Shown here: positions 7,383-13,898 of the stretch, in pieces | Layout of the letters: the number at the start of each line of letters is the position of its first letter | How positions within the stretch are numbered: the stretch's first letter is position 1 | Assembly (NCBI GenBank): GCA_002453315.1 | Contig: DKGO01000150.1 | Location: 1-19,635, forward strand | DNA: 19,635 nt | Direction of reading: 5' to 3' | DNA from: Caryophanales bacterium UBA6768 | Lineage (GTDB): Bacteria > Bacillota > Bacilli > Bacillales_D > Amphibacillaceae | The notes under the pieces: generated by a model | What the model was told of the DNA's origin: nothing | Seen by the model: the letters and a program-made list of their open reading frames with translations, nothing else | Databases searched by the model: none | Made by a program: the position numbers and the translations under genes

Positions 7383-7961
7383 TTAAGTTCGTCTTCGTAA
7401 CATCTTTTTCAATAGTTCCGTCGTTCCCCCATCGTCCGGTAAAGCTTTGTCCCAATTTTTTCCGTAAAATAAATCGATTTGCCCGATCAACATATCTAAC
7501 TCTATCCAGCGTTCGTCTATCATTAACGTAAAAATATGGGCTAACCGATTCACCATAAATTTATTAAGTTTTTTCATATCTGAATCTGTCAAACCTTTAT
7601 TTGGATCTGCATGAATATCTTCTATTGGCCCATTCCTAAAAGCAAAATGTGTTATCGCTTTTGAAATCATAGAAATATTTTCTTTAGATAAGAGCTCATT
7701 TTTTGCTACAACATTCCATTCCTTGGCATGATCCGATTTTCCTGATAAATAATCATCGACCAAAGCATCTCTGATTGTTATTTCATTTTTCCTTCTGCGG
7801 TACGTAACTTTCGAAAGTTTTACATCAAATAATTCAGCTATCATGCGATCTGACTTTCCTTCATCAATAAACAAGATTCTTAGATCCCTGACTGACAATT
7901 TATCAAAGTCTAACTTCTTCCCATCTTTCCGTTTTTCAGAAAGTTCTTTATAAAGTCCCAA
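7383..7961 (-). CDS. Conserved-looking hypothetical with N-terminal HTH-like segment, 192 aa
   Basis: No name can be given. Residues 35-58 (GKSDRMIAELFDVKLSKVTY, then RRRK) look like a helix-turn-helix with a basic recognition helix, of the type that reads DNA in resolvases and sigma-like regulators. The rest is a helical domain with FRNGPIEDIHAD (108-119), LTDSDMKKLNKFMVNRLAHIF and FYGKNWDK; this pattern recalls uncharacterised Bacillus proteins seen before, but the family cannot be named. The start is TTG at 7961 with GGAGGGGG 6 bases upstream. It is the first full-size gene after the 8149-8177 promoter. A DNA-binding role is inferred from the HTH-like segment only; no signal peptide or membrane segment is visible. 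Confidence 0.8.
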   Translation of the reverse strand: MGLYKELSEKRKDGKKLDFDKLSVRDLRILFIDEGKSDRMIAELFDVKLSKVTYRRRKNEITIRDALVDDYLSGKSDHAKEWNVVAKNELLSKENISMISKAITHFAFRNGPIEDIHADPNKGLTDSDMKKLNKFMVNRLAHIFTLMIDERWIELDMLIGQIDLFYGKNWDKALPDDGGTTELLKKMLRRRT

Positions 7962-8039
7962 AAAGTTCCCCCTCCAACTAAAAAGATTTACTTTTCAATT
8001 ATCGAATTAAATAATAATGGCTCAGGTGGTGACTATTCA

Positions 8040-8105
8040 TTATAATAATATTCCCCTGGTAAGGCGAACATTCCTTTCGTAAGAATCGATAGTTCTAAAT
8101 GCCAT
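8040..8105 (-). CDS. Possible 21-aa leader ORF
   Basis: ATG 8105 opens 21 codons (MAFRTIDSYERN...) ending at TAA 8040. It has a good ribosome site (AAAGGGTG, 7 bases before the ATG) and begins about 37 bases after the expected start of the 8149-8177 promoter, so it would be the first translated frame of the transcript. No homologue is recognised. It could be a leader peptide or a chance frame. Confidence 0.28.
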   Translation of the reverse strand: MAFRTIDSYERNVRLTRGILL

Positions 8106-8148
8106 TACTGATCACCCTTTAAAACCATGAATCGGGAACGTACGCTCT

Positions 8149-8177
8149 ATTATTCCTTTTACAAATTATTTTGTCAA
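8149..8177 (-). promoter_or_regulatory. Sigma-A-type promoter of the 6.7-8.1 kb unit
   Basis: Minus strand TTGACA (8177-8172), 17 bases, AATAAT (8154-8149; 5/6). It lies 18 bp beyond the nuclease stop codon and upstream of the 21-codon and HTH genes. This separates them from the SecB/nuclease module, although no terminator stands between, so read-through is likely. Confidence 0.72.
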
Positions 8178-8195
8178 ACATATTTAATAAAACTC

Positions 8196-8966
8196 TTAAT
8201 CAAGTCTAAAGTTTCTCGTCTTTAAATGTTGGGCCAAATCATTTCCACTAATAATACTAACTTTGTGTATTCCAAGTAGTTGTAAAACCTCTCTTTGCCA
8301 ACCAACATTTTTTGTGAAAGTCGCAAACAAAACAAAAAAAGATTTGCTTTCACGAAATTTTTTCATGAGCAAATCCATAAACTTTATTTTATCGAGCCTA
8401 TCTTTTGAAATTGGTGGTTCTTTACCCTTTTTGTATCCTATATAATTTTCAATTTTAATTTTACATTCTATCGCTTCACAATTTATGCTTGATATTGATG
8501 GGTAACTTTTATGATCTGAATATCCAATATCTAGATTATAATTCCATTCATTTCCTGTAAATTCATCACTTACCTTTTTTCCATCTATCCAAAAGGTTAC
8601 CTCGCGCTGTTGATGGATATAGTTTCCTTTAATATTAAAAGGACCAGCCATATTTACAATATCTTCTGTAAATTCACCCCGAAAGTCCTTGAATTCCTTT
8701 TGGGTCATTGAATATAATTTGATAATTATTTGAAAAAACGACTGTAAATCTTCTTCATTTAAATGAGGATAATTTATTCTAAATTCATCAACATCATTTT
8801 CATAAAAAAAAGATGAACTAAATGATCCTAATGTATTGTAAGTTAATAAAACTTCATGGATTATTTCAAAAAATCCAATATCTTTTTCTATAAATTTTGC
8901 TAGCTGATGTATAATCTGCCCACCGTCAAACCTCAAAGGCTGTTTCCCTTTTATCTCAATCAGCAT
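8196..8966 (-). CDS. Putative PD-(D/E)xK-fold nuclease, third gene of the SecB-like module
   Basis: 256-residue soluble protein. Its C-terminal half has the restriction-endonuclease layout: helix F-R-G-E-F-T-E-D, strand with FWIDGKK, strand N-L-D-I-G-Y (Asp146), strand E-A-I-E-C-K-I-K (Glu167-x-Lys169), helix DKIKFMDLLMKKF, strand SFFVLFATF, and a closing VSIISGNDLAQHL. The Asp...Glu-x-Lys triad is what PD-(D/E)xK nucleases use to bind metal and cut DNA; fold and activity are inferred by eye. The N-terminal 90 residues are helical and unrecognised. Start choice is uncertain: ATG 8966 has AAGAG 8 bases upstream; ATG 8972 and 8993 are also in frame. It overlaps the end of the SecB-like gene and is likely coupled to it. 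It could be a toxin, a restriction-type effector or a repair nuclease. Confidence 0.72.
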   Translation of the reverse strand: MLIEIKGKQPLRFDGGQIIHQLAKFIEKDIGFFEIIHEVLLTYNTLGSFSSSFFYENDVDEFRINYPHLNEEDLQSFFQIIIKLYSMTQKEFKDFRGEFTEDIVNMAGPFNIKGNYIHQQREVTFWIDGKKVSDEFTGNEWNYNLDIGYSDHKSYPSISSINCEAIECKIKIENYIGYKKGKEPPISKDRLDKIKFMDLLMKKFRESKSFFVLFATFTKNVGWQREVLQLLGIHKVSIISGNDLAQHLKTRNFRLD

Positions 8967-9432
8967 TTTCATCGCTCTTTTTTTTGGTTGCATCCGGAAA
9001 AAACCGATACATACCCATTATAAATGGTGGTAATCCCATCCTTCTTGTCATTTCAGCAACTAGTTCCCTAGCAAATGGCCATACATTAATTGGAATATTC
9101 TCTTTAGAGAAAATATCTAAGGCTTGGTTCACTGTTTCCTCGTCACTTTCTAATATATTAAGTCCTTCAGTACGATAGCGTAGTATGTAAACAAAACCCA
9201 TTTCAAATACCTTTTGGTTTTCATTGTCTTGGTTAACAGCCTCAATATCAAAATTAACTACAGCGCCTAAATGAGTTGAATTAAAATATTCAATCCCAAC
9301 CCCGACTCCAACTGAAGCATGAATGCCCTCAACCTTTTCCTCAGGCACATGACAATTCATTGTAAGCTCTTTAACATTTAAATCTTCTAATTCAACTGTT
9401 TTGATTAAATTGTTATAAAGCCCATTGTCCAT
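8956..9432 (-). CDS. SecB-like chaperone
   Basis: 158-residue protein with the SecB chaperone fold pattern: beta-rich V-G-V-G-V-G-I-E-Y-F, then V-V-N-F-D-I-E-A-V and F-E-M-G-F-V-Y-I-L-R-Y strands (39-87), and the diagnostic C-terminal I-N-V-W-P-F-A-R-E-L-V-A-E-M-T-R-R-M-G-L-P-P-F-I (115-138), equivalent to E. coli SecB NILFPYARE...TRGTFPQL. SecB holds clients unfolded. Canonical SecB is absent from the core Firmicute secretion system, and accessory SecB-like proteins are known from toxin-antitoxin-chaperone (TAC) modules. ATG 9432 is chosen because AGGAAGGTG precedes it at good spacing; GTG 9441 abuts that site. It overlaps the upstream gene by 20 bp and the nuclease by 11 bp, so the three probably function together. 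No SecA-related gene is nearby. Confidence 0.82.
   Translation of the reverse strand: MDNGLYNNLIKTVELEDLNVKELTMNCHVPEEKVEGIHASVGVGVGIEYFNSTHLGAVVNFDIEAVNQDNENQKVFEMGFVYILRYRTEGLNILESDEETVNQALDIFSKENIPINVWPFARELVAEMTRRMGLPPFIMGMYRFFPDATKKKSDENAD
8978..8985 (-). repeat. A8 slippery run at the SecB-like/nuclease overlap
   Basis: Eight consecutive A on the coding strand lie 20 bases before the SecB-like stop. If a transcript lost one A, the SecB-like frame would continue directly into the nuclease frame. See findings. Confidence 0.5.
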
Positions 9433-10000
9433 TACAATCACCTTCCTCTAAAAAAATTAAAGAGACACCTTCGAGTGTCTCTTGCTTGACTTCTAGTTTA
9501 AGTTTTTCTTGAGATTCATATTTATTTGATACATAATCCTTCTTTTCCAAGATTAATCCCTGTCGTTCTAATCGAGTCTTTACCATAAAAGGAAGTTCTA
9601 AATGCCATTCAATCATCGACTCTTTATCTTCAATTGTAGTTAAATAGCTTAATTTGCGGCTTCCACGTTTTTTCAAAAGATCAATGCTTAATAAAAAATT
9701 ATTAACGCTATCTTGATTAGGCTTTAGCTTTAAAGAACCAATTAAATTGTTTTTCATAGCCATCCCTTTAACACTATACCAGTCTTGTGCTTTATCAAGC
9801 ATATAAGAAATATAACGATGATGACCGTCTTTTTCGAAAGATAGTTGTTGGTCCAACAGATGCAAGTTTGAAATAGACCATTTCCAAATGTCATCCAAAC
9901 TTTCTTCAATTAAATGAGTAGATAAGTGGGAACGGGCTGGAATTTTGTACGAAGTTATAACTGTCATCACATTTTCAAATAGAAAATCTTTCGTTTGCAT
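9413..10000 (-). CDS. Unrecognised 195-aa protein, first gene of the SecB-like module
   Basis: Not recognised. Soluble, 195 residues. The N-terminal part is helical (SLDDIWKWSISNLHLLDQQL, then a basic-aromatic KDGHHRYISYMLDKAQDWYS); a strand-rich middle follows (LIGSLKLKPN, NNFLLSIDLLKKRGSRKLSYLTTIED, IEWHLELPFMVKTRLERQG); the C-terminus alternates charged and hydrophobic residues (LKLEVKQETLEGVSLIFLEEG). In TAC modules the antitoxin has a hydrophobic C-terminal chaperone-addiction tail, and the VSLIFL end could play that part, but this is a guess. ATG 10000 is chosen because AAAGGGTG lies 8 bases upstream; the in-frame GTG 10009 overlaps that site. It overlaps the SecB-like gene by 20 bp. 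A terminator-like hairpin lies inside its last 25 codons, and two palindromes precede the gene. Confidence 0.75.
   Translation of the reverse strand: MQTKDFLFENVMTVITSYKIPARSHLSTHLIEESLDDIWKWSISNLHLLDQQLSFEKDGHHRYISYMLDKAQDWYSVKGMAMKNNLIGSLKLKPNQDSVNNFLLSIDLLKKRGSRKLSYLTTIEDKESMIEWHLELPFMVKTRLERQGLILEKKDYVSNKYESQEKLKLEVKQETLEGVSLIFLEEGDCNGQWAL
9450..9483 (-). terminator. Intragenic terminator-like hairpin before the SecB-like gene
   Basis: Minus strand AAGAGACAC / GTGTCTCTT (9 bp perfect, 6-base loop) followed by TAATTTTTTT. It lies inside the 3' end of the 195-aa gene, ending 18 bases before the SecB-like start. Translating ribosomes would melt it; on untranslated RNA it could stop transcription before the last two genes. 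Confidence 0.5.
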
Positions 10001-10050
10001 TCCAATCACCCTTTCTTCTAATCACTTTCAATACATCGTAAAAAAGTGTT

Positions 10051-10062
10051 TCCTATATAGGA
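10051..10062. promoter_or_regulatory. Palindrome upstream of the SecB-like module (operator candidate 2)
   Basis: TCCTATATAGGA is a perfect 12-bp palindrome, and is part of an 18-bp palindrome with one mismatched pair. It lies about 51 bp upstream of the 195-aa gene, between its start and the TATAAT at 10101-10106. Confidence 0.5.
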
Positions 10063-10066
10063 TACT

Positions 10067-10084
10067 ACATTTTCCGGAAAATGT
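10067..10084. promoter_or_regulatory. Perfect 18-bp palindrome upstream of the SecB-like module (operator candidate 1)
   Basis: ACATTTTCCGGAAAATGT is a perfect palindrome, typical of a dimeric repressor site. It starts 16 bases downstream of a minus-strand TATAAT, so it would cover the expected transcription start region. Confidence 0.58.
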
Positions 10085-10100
10085 AAAAAACTTAGTTTTA

Positions 10101-10185
10101 ATTATAGCCATATTTTTATGTAATATACGTGTCTACTACTTTAATTTAAAAGTGTTCTACCGACTTTTCAAAAGCTTTTTGTCAA
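10101..10185 (-). promoter_or_regulatory. Promoter region of the SecB-like module
   Basis: Minus-strand elements are a consensus TATAAT (10106-10101), a TTGAAA-17-TAAATT pair (10171-10166 and 10148-10143) and a consensus TTGACA (10185-10180) without a well-placed -10. Which one is used cannot be decided. All lie upstream of the two palindromes. Confidence 0.45.
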
Positions 10186-10206
10186 AAATCCTTCAAGTGA
10201 GCTACC

Positions 10207-10246
10207 TTACCTCATAAGTTAAAAGAAGGTCCGCCTCCTGAGGTAA
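10207..10246 (-). terminator. Weak hairpin after pgcA
   Basis: Minus-strand TTACCTCA / TGAGGTAA (8 bp, 24-base loop) starts 2 bases after the pgcA stop. No T-run follows, so it is a poor terminator; pgcA transcription may continue into the SecB-like module. Confidence 0.3.
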
Positions 10247-10248
10247 AA

Positions 10249-11991
10249 TTATAACGATAAGCCGCCCCCAACCCTCTTCATCACTGCATCTTCCAATTCA
10301 CCGAGCTTGTCCCGGGCGCTCTCCAATGACTCGCCTTTGACCGAAAAGTAGAATTTGCATTTGGGTTCGGTGCCGGAGGGGCGGACGCAGAACCAGGAGC
10401 CGTCTTCGAGGGTGTATTTTAGGACGTTTGCTTTTGGCAATTCAATTGTTGACTGTTCTCCGCTACTTAGATCTTTTCTTTCACTTATCGAATAGTCTTC
10501 TATGATTTTCACACGCAACCCGTTAACTTGTTCAGGGGGGTGTTCGCGTAAGTCGTTTAGAATGTGCTGAATTTTTTCAGCACCGGCTTTTCCTGCTAAT
10601 GTGAGGGAGCGAATTGATTCTTTGTAATAGCCGTGCTTTTCGTACAGTTCGAGTAAGGCGTCATATAATGACTTCCATTGTGATTTGTAATAAGCCGCTA
10701 CTTCTGTTGCAAAAACGGCTGCTTGGACGGCATCTTTGTCACGGACGAAGTCTCCGATGAGATAACCGTAACTTTCCTCATATCCGAATAAAAATGAATG
10801 CTCACCTGTTTGTTCAAATTCGTGAATTTTCTCTCCGATGAATTTGAAGCCTGTTAGCGTATCGAGTGTTTCCATGCCAAAATCTGATGCAATCGCCCGA
10901 CCAATTTCGGAAGTGACGATTGTTTTCATGACGACACCGTTTTCGGGTAGCGTTCCACTTTTTAGTTTTTGTTCGAGTAAATAATGAAGCATAATCGCGC
11001 CGAGTTGATTTCCTGTCAGGAGAATATAGTGACCTTCAGGTCCCTTCACAGCGACACCGAGCCGATCAGCGTCTGGATCCGTGGCAAGTAAAATATCGGC
11101 TCCGACTTCGTTCCCTTTCTGAATGGCAAGTTCAAAAGCTTCGTATTCTTCTGGGTTCGGATACTGTACGGTAGAAAAGTTCGCATCAGGCTCTGCTTGT
11201 TCATCGACAAGGATGACATTCGTAAAGCCGAAGGCCGCAAGCCCATTCACGACATGCTCTTTTGCAGTTCCATGCAAGGGCGTAAACACAGCGGTAAGCG
11301 AACTGCCCTCAGATTTCATAATTCCCCGATTTAACTGAATCGACGTTAATTGATCGGTATACGCGCGTTCGATCGCATCTCCGATATAAACGAGTAAATT
11401 CTGCTTCACTAGTTCTTCTTCATCCGCAGCGTCTAGCGTAAATTCAATGTCACACCGTTGAATGTACGTTGTAATCGTTTCAGATGCTTCAAGTGCCAAT
11501 TGACTTCCATCTTCCCCGTACACTTTCATTCCATTATATTGTGGTGGATTATGACTCGCCGTAATGACCACCCCAGCAAAAGCATGCAAATACCGCACAG
11601 CAAAAGATAACAACGGCGTCGGCTGCAATTTTTCAAACAAATACGCTTTTACCCCATGTTTTCCAACCGTCTTTGCAATCTCTAGCGCGAACTCTGGAGA
11701 CATGTGTCGCGAATCATACGCAATCACGACACCCCGTTCCATCGCTTTTTTTCCTTGTTCAACAATATACATCGCGAGTCCTGTCGCTGCTTTTCTCACT
11801 GTATAGATGTTCATCCGGTTAATCCCAGGCCCGAGTTCCCCACGGATCCCACCCGTGCCAAACTCTAACTCTTTGAAAAATAACTCCTCAAGCATTTTCT
11901 GATCTTCTTTAACTTTTTCTAGCTCCATCCGTAACGGATCATCTCCGCTCAAATGGCTGAACCAATGGTCCGCTCTCTTTTTCCAAGCCAA
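10249..11991 (-). CDS. pgcA: Alpha-phosphoglucomutase
   Basis: Cytosolic phosphohexomutase interconverting glucose-6-P and glucose-1-P, the precursor of UDP-glucose for envelope glycans. 580 aa, matching B. subtilis PgcA (about 581). Signatures: FGTGGIRG (45-52), active-site TASHNP with phospho-Ser146, metal-binding DPDADR (305-310), sugar-binding GYEESYGY, and the phosphate-binding RPSGTEPK near the C-terminus. The start is TTG at 11991; AGGGAG lies 9 bases upstream, and an ATG between them is out of frame. It follows pgi by 30 bp with no terminator, so the two genes form an operon linking fructose-6-P to glucose-1-P. It is less AT-rich than the flanking accessory blocks, consistent with resident chromosome. 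Confidence 0.95.
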   Translation of the reverse strand: MAWKKRADHWFSHLSGDDPLRMELEKVKEDQKMLEELFFKELEFGTGGIRGELGPGINRMNIYTVRKAATGLAMYIVEQGKKAMERGVVIAYDSRHMSPEFALEIAKTVGKHGVKAYLFEKLQPTPLLSFAVRYLHAFAGVVITASHNPPQYNGMKVYGEDGSQLALEASETITTYIQRCDIEFTLDAADEEELVKQNLLVYIGDAIERAYTDQLTSIQLNRGIMKSEGSSLTAVFTPLHGTAKEHVVNGLAAFGFTNVILVDEQAEPDANFSTVQYPNPEEYEAFELAIQKGNEVGADILLATDPDADRLGVAVKGPEGHYILLTGNQLGAIMLHYLLEQKLKSGTLPENGVVMKTIVTSEIGRAIASDFGMETLDTLTGFKFIGEKIHEFEQTGEHSFLFGYEESYGYLIGDFVRDKDAVQAAVFATEVAAYYKSQWKSLYDALLELYEKHGYYKESIRSLTLAGKAGAEKIQHILNDLREHPPEQVNGLRVKIIEDYSISERKDLSSGEQSTIELPKANVLKYTLEDGSWFCVRPSGTEPKCKFYFSVKGESLESARDKLGELEDAVMKRVGGGLSL

Positions 11992-12021
11992 TTCATGCCA
12001 CTCCCTTACAATCCATACGTT

Positions 12022-13383
12022 CTATTTCATCTCACTTGCGAGTAGTCTCTCCAATTCAACCCGTCGGTCTTCAAATCCGGGCTTTCCGAGCAATGCATAC
12101 ATATTATTTTTATACGCTTCAACACCAGGCTGATCGAACGGATTGACCCCTTGTAAATATCCACTCATCGCACATGCCTTCTTGAAAAAATAAACGAGAT
12201 ATCCGAACGTATACGCATCTATTGATGGGATCGTAATAACCAAGTTCGGCACCCCGCCGTTCGTATGGGCAACTAATGCCCCTTCCAATGATTTACTACC
12301 TACTTCATCAACCGTTTTGTCTGCGAGATAATTAAGCCCGTCCAAATTGTGTAAATCCTTTTCTATCGTCACATCAAGCTTCGGTTCTCGTACTTTAATC
12401 ACTGTTTCAAAAAGGTTCCGCTGCCCTTCTTGAATATATTGCCCAAGCGAGTGGAGATCCGTCGGAAACGTAAGCGCAGCTGGAAAAATTCCTTTCCCTT
12501 CTTTCCCTTCACTCTCTCCGAAAAGCTGTTTCCACCATTCAGAAAAATACTTCATGCTCGGTTCATACGTAACGAGTGCCTCGATTGCTTTCCCTTGTTC
12601 ATATAATAAATTCCGGATCACAGCATATTGATAGGCGAGATTCGTATCAAGGTTCGGAGTCGCAAAGGCTGATGCTGCATTCGTTGCACCGAATAGGACA
12701 TCCCGGATATTAATTCCGCTAACAGCCATAGGCAGCAGGCCGACAGGGGTCAACACTGAATAACGACCACCAATATCATCTGGAATCGTGAACGTTACGT
12801 ACCCTTTTTCATCAGCTAACGCTTTTAATGCGCCTTTTTCTTTGTCTGTTGTGACAACAATTCGTTTTCTTGCACCTTCTACACCATACCTCTTCTCAAG
12901 CAACGAACGAAAGATTCGAAAAGCAATCGCCGGCTCTGTTGTCGTTCCTGACTTCGAAATGACATTAATTGAAAAGTCATAGTGGCTCAGAAGGTCGATT
13001 AATTCAGCGATGTACGTAGAACTTAAATGATGCCCGACAAAAATAACGTGCGGAACATTCCACTTCTCCCGTGGAAGCAGATTCGTAAAATGATAATTCA
13101 GCATCTCAATCGCCGCTCGTGCCCCAAGGTAAGAACCCCCGACACCAATAACAAGAAGTACGTCACTATGGGCTTGAATCATATCGGCTGTTCGTTCAAT
13201 CTGTTCAAGCTTAGCTTCTTGAATTTGAAAAGGATGATCAACCCACCCCGTATACTGGGCGTGTTCATTTTCTTCATTGTGTATATAATGATGGATGAGA
13301 TCAACCGTCGACTGGAACTTGTTCACTTCAGCTTCCGTAACAAACGAATGCGCCAATGAATAATCAAATGATAAAGAACTCAA
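12022..13383 (-). CDS. pgi: Glucose-6-phosphate isomerase
   Basis: Cytosolic enzyme interconverting glucose-6-P and fructose-6-P. 453 residues, the size of Bacillus Pgi (about 450). Visible marks are GWVDHPFQ near the N-terminus, [48 protein letters not shown], a [11 protein letters not shown] active-site region, and the C-terminal [16 protein letters not shown]. The frame is open to 13437, but TTG 13383 is preferred: GGGAGGTG lies 5 bases before it and the product then starts SSLSFDYS, as in homologues. A terminator-like hairpin (13409-13431) stands directly upstream, so expression depends on read-through or an unseen promoter in the relic region. It precedes pgcA by 30 bp. Confidence 0.94.
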   Translation of the reverse strand: MSSLSFDYSLAHSFVTEAEVNKFQSTVDLIHHYIHNEENEHAQYTGWVDHPFQIQEAKLEQIERTADMIQAHSDVLLVIGVGGSYLGARAAIEMLNYHFTNLLPREKWNVPHVIFVGHHLSSTYIAELIDLLSHYDFSINVISKSGTTTEPAIAFRIFRSLLEKRYGVEGARKRIVVTTDKEKGALKALADEKGYVTFTIPDDIGGRYSVLTPVGLLPMAVSGINIRDVLFGATNAASAFATPNLDTNLAYQYAVIRNLLYEQGKAIEALVTYEPSMKYFSEWWKQLFGESEGKEGKGIFPAALTFPTDLHSLGQYIQEGQRNLFETVIKVREPKLDVTIEKDLHNLDGLNYLADKTVDEVGSKSLEGALVAHTNGGVPNLVITIPSIDAYTFGYLVYFFKKACAMSGYLQGVNPFDQPGVEAYKNNMYALLGKPGFEDRRVELERLLASEMK

Positions 13384-13408
13384 CCCTTCACCTCCCAAAA
13401 ATCTCATT

Positions 13409-13431
13409 AAAAAAAGCCCTCGTAAGAGGAC
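13409..13431 (-). terminator. Terminator-like hairpin directly upstream of pgi
   Basis: Minus-strand GTCCTC-TTAC-GAGGGC (6-bp stem with one wobble pair) followed by seven T. It lies 22 bases beyond the ugd relic stop codon, and a homologous hairpin follows the intact ugd at 17655-17672. It ends 25 bases before the pgi start codon. Confidence 0.65.
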
Positions 13432-13453
13432 GTTCAAAAACTATATCAATACA

Positions 13454-13850
13454 CTAATCCCGACTAAATACATCACGCGTATACACTTTATCCTTCATTT
13501 CTTCCAGTTCCTCGGATAAGCGATTCGCAACGATGACATCGCTCAACCTCTTAAACTGTGAAAAGTCATGAATGACGCGCATGCCTTCGAATTCATTCCC
13601 GTCAATGTTTGGTTTATAGATGACAATGTTAGCATCGAGGCATATTAGTCGTCAGCACTTGATCAATGACCGGACAACTTTATGAAATAGGTCTGCTGAA
13701 GCATACGTAATTTAATGTGGTCAGCGTCTGTTAGCGGATTCGGAATCATCGTTCAATACGTGTCGCGATATCATCAATGTATGGTACTAGTTGTTCGCAA
13801 GATCACCGTTGTTAATAATGTGAATCAGCTTACCCGCTGCTAAAATAAGC
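13454..13850 (-). pseudogene. Decayed copy of the ugd/UDP-glucuronate epimerase gene pair
   Basis: Four colinear fragments match the intact pair further right. 13454-13625 matches the ugd 3' end (17696-17870, roughly 90% by eye, still readable as [20 protein letters not shown] to the same stop). 13621-13673 matches an interior ugd block near 18520-18567. 13684-13708 matches the epimerase near 18968-18994. 13713-13845 matches the epimerase near 19137-19290. The intervening parts are deleted and the later fragments have frameshifts, so no product is expected. Order and orientation are the same as in the intact pair. The similarity continues past the ugd stop into the terminator. This is a true paralogous or displaced relic and explains the gene-free stretch between pgi and gajB. 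Confidence 0.85.
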
Positions 13851-13898
13851 TGTCTGTCTTATCGAGCTTGAAGGGCAAAAAGTAAACCAAAGGCCAAG

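Noticed and set aside
8956..9432. SecB-like gene as a housekeeping export chaperone
   Set aside because: Bacillaceae export does not use canonical SecB. The gene overlaps a nuclease-like gene and an unknown gene, and no Sec component is nearby, so an accessory role is preferred.
6684..10185. Prophage remnant
   Set aside because: No integrase, terminase, capsid or lysis gene is present, and one HTH-like protein is not enough to call phage DNA.
13454..13850. A new small gene or regulatory RNA between gajB and pgi
   Set aside because: The stretch aligns in order with pieces of the intact ugd and epimerase genes, so it is a relic; the open frame at its left end is only the surviving ugd tail.
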